Assembly (NCBI GenBank): GCA_947259475.1
Contig: CAMYLW010000432.1
Coordinates: 1-6,272 of the forward strand
Direction: 5' to 3'
Source: Thermodesulfobacteriota bacterium
GTDB taxonomy: Bacteria > Desulfobacterota > Syntrophobacteria > BM002
Length of the DNA stretch: 6,272 bases
The notes beneath the pieces were generated by a model. The model saw only the letters and a program-made list of their open reading frames with translations. It was not told the DNA's origin and did no database searches. The position numbers were made by a program, and so were the translations under genes. Of the stretch, positions 5,426 to 6,272 are shown piece after piece. The stretch's first letter is position 1. Each line of letters opens with the position of its first letter.

Positions 5426-5455
5426 ATAAAACAGATAATGGGGGGAAAAAGTCAA
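5426..5455 (-). promoter_or_regulatory. Weak candidate promoter of the cytochrome operon
   Basis: On the minus strand TTGACT (5455-5450) is followed after 18 bp by TTTTAT (5431-5426), which matches only four of six -10 bases. It lies upstream of both duplicated units and would give a leader of about 430 nt. A promoter inside each repeat unit is equally possible, but none with good boxes was found. Confidence 0.22.
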
Positions 5456-5531
5456 GTAAAAAATAGCGTAGAGAATTTTTTCACGAAAACGTGCCGGTTT
5501 TAGAGATTGTCGTCCTTTGATTTCTCCAGAT

Positions 5532-5647
5532 CGTAGGTCGGATCGTTCCCGCGTTAGTCTCGCTGTACGGGGTTGATCCGACGGAAAAGTAAGTATTGCG
5601 ATTGTTGTCGGGTGAACTCCGCCAAGGCGGAAACCACCCGACCTACG
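5532..5647. repeat. Two-hairpin dispersed element, copy 2 (MITE-like)
   Basis: Same design as 2136-2237. The terminal repeats CGTAGGTCGG and CCGACCTACG are identical. The stems are GTCGGATC (5537-5544) with GATCCGAC (5575-5582), and GTCGGGTG (5607-5614) with CACCCGAC (5635-5642). The loops differ in sequence and length, but the inner stem of the second hairpin is kept as CCGCC/GGCGG instead of CTGC/GCAG. The element separates the cytochrome leader from the upstream region of the J-domain gene. Confidence 0.75.
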
Positions 5648-5708
5648 CTTAAATCAACAGCATTAGCCTTATTCCTCCCCCATCCCCGCCACGATGATTA
5701 TATAAAAA

Positions 5709-5725
5709 GTTTGATAATATCAAAC
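5709..5725. promoter_or_regulatory. 17-bp perfect palindrome GTTTGATA-A-TATCAAAC, candidate operator
   Basis: The two 8-bp arms are exact inverted repeats around a single A, in an AT-rich stretch between two divergent transcription units. The inner TTGAT...ATCAA is like an FNR/CRP-family half-site pair, but the spacing is 3 instead of the usual 4 bases. The protein is therefore not assigned. It could act on the J-domain gene, the cytochrome operon or both. Confidence 0.45.
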
Positions 5726-5752
5726 AAATTATAAATTTTTTCTTAACACCCA

Positions 5753-5781
5753 CTTGAAAATATCTCACAAATTCTTATTTT
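5753..5781 (+). promoter_or_regulatory. Candidate promoter of the J-domain gene
   Basis: CTTGAAA at 5753-5759 fits both a sigma70 -35 box (TTGAAA) and the -35 box of sigma32 heat-shock promoters. TATTTT (5776-5781) follows the TTGAAA after 16 bp as a weak -10. The CCCCAT-type -10 of sigma32 is not present. The start point would be near 5788, just before the palindrome at 5800-5815. The leader would be about 165 nt. Confidence 0.28.
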
Positions 5782-5799
5782 TTTAGTAAAGGAAAATAT

Positions 5800-5815
5800 T
5801 ACACTAGATAGTGTA
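5800..5815. promoter_or_regulatory. Palindrome TACACTA-GA-TAGTGTA, candidate operator
   Basis: Perfect 7-bp inverted repeat with a 2-bp spacer, placed just downstream of the candidate start point of the J-domain gene, where a repressor commonly binds. It is not a CIRCE element, which has TTAGCACTC arms and a 9-bp spacer. The regulator is unknown. Confidence 0.4.
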
Positions 5816-5952
5816 TTTTGCTGATTTACTCAAAAAAAAGACCATGAGTCGCAGCTGATCAGGCAGGGTTCACAGCCCCCGGATAGAGTCTTGATGAAAT
5901 CAGTGTGATGATTAAAGCCCTGGCTCTGGGATGGTCAGATAGGTGTGGTTAG

Positions 5953-6272
5953 GTGGCAGTAAAATTTCAAGATTATTATGAAACCCTGGGCGTTGGGCGA
6001 AATGCCGACGCCGCCGAGATCAAGAAGGCTTATCGCAAGCTGGCTCGCAAATACCACCCTGACGTCAACAAGGATAAAGAGGCTGAGGAAAAGTTCAAGC
6101 AGGTGAACGAGGCCCACGAGGTACTTAAAGATCCTGAAAAACGGCAGCGCTACGATCAGCTGGGCCCCGATTGGCAGGCAGGCCAGGACTTCAAGCCGCC
6201 GCCGGGCTGGGAGAATGTCCATTTCGAATTCAGCTCTGGCCCGCAAGCGGAAGCCTTTCATTTTGGCGGCGG
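5953..6272 (+). CDS. DnaJ/CbpA-type J-domain co-chaperone, 5' part (cut by window end)
   Basis: The first 106 codons of a J-domain protein that would stimulate the ATPase of DnaK-type Hsp70 and hand over unfolded proteins. Residues 7-71 form a full J domain (DYYETLGV to YDQLG) with the essential HPD motif at 35-37 and the basic helix-2 face [11 protein letters not shown]. What follows ([20 protein letters not shown]) is a proline- and aromatic-rich linker, as in CbpA-like proteins, without the long Gly/Phe stretch of DnaJ so far. The zinc-finger and C-terminal domains lie outside, so DnaJ and CbpA cannot be separated. The start is GTG at 5953, with AGGTG seven bases upstream and no in-frame alternative nearby. 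It is divergent from the cytochrome operon. Confidence 0.92.
   Translation, partial: MAVKFQDYYETLGVGRNADAAEIKKAYRKLARKYHPDVNKDKEAEEKFKQVNEAHEVLKDPEKRQRYDQLGPDWQAGQDFKPPPGWENVHFEFSSGPQAEAFHFGG

Noticed and set aside
5891..5902. FNR-type site TTGAT-GAA-ATCA
   Set aside because: Wrong spacing and the last arm base does not match; likely chance.
5935..6261. Minus-strand frame opposite the J-domain gene
   Set aside because: The plus strand encodes a full J domain with HPD, so this is a shadow.

Overview
The window holds five genes on the minus strand and the start of one on the plus strand. They form an Fe-S cluster assembly pair, a membrane and periplasmic cytochrome operon, and a J-domain co-chaperone. 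Genes average about 50% G+C, GTG starts are common, Shine-Dalgarno sites are good, and there are lipoprotein and Sec-type signal peptides with multiheme c-type cytochromes. This suggests a Gram-negative-type, respiratory, probably anaerobic or facultative bacterium, perhaps from an environmental lineage such as Desulfobacterota, Nitrospirota or KSB1/Calditrichota. The phylum is a guess. No feature proves it.

Layout, in the minus-strand order of transcription. From 4990 to 3763 lies an octaheme c-type cytochrome lipoprotein, split by a frameshift at about 4543/4544. From 3741 to 3055 lies an intact membrane-anchored triheme cytochrome c. It overlaps a membrane di-heme-type cytochrome b (3071 to 2284), which is broken by a frameshift and probable small deletion at about 2535-2553. 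After a 290-bp spacer full of palindromic repeats, and a likely sigma70 promoter, come an IscU/NifU-type scaffold with an added zinc-ribbon tail (1993 to 1481) and a NifS/IscS-type protein (1468 to 269). The NifS-like protein lacks the PLP-binding lysine. A divergent J-domain gene starts at 5953 on the plus strand and runs off the window.

The gap of about 960 bp between the cytochrome operon and the J-domain gene has no convincing gene, but it is structured. It contains a ~190-bp tandem duplication that copies the cytochrome leader including its ribosome binding site and ATG, a two-hairpin dispersed element whose other copy lies at 2136-2237, and two strong AT-rich palindromes that look like operators.

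How the genes fit together: the cytochrome b would take electrons from quinol in the membrane, pass them to the triheme cytochrome c at the periplasmic face, and then to the octaheme lipoprotein. That is a bc-type electron export or reductase module. The IscU/NifS pair builds Fe-S clusters, or in this case perhaps only helps to assemble them, because the desulfurase looks catalytically degenerate. Two of the three cytochrome genes are broken as read, so the operon is either decaying or carries assembly errors. This is the first thing to settle.
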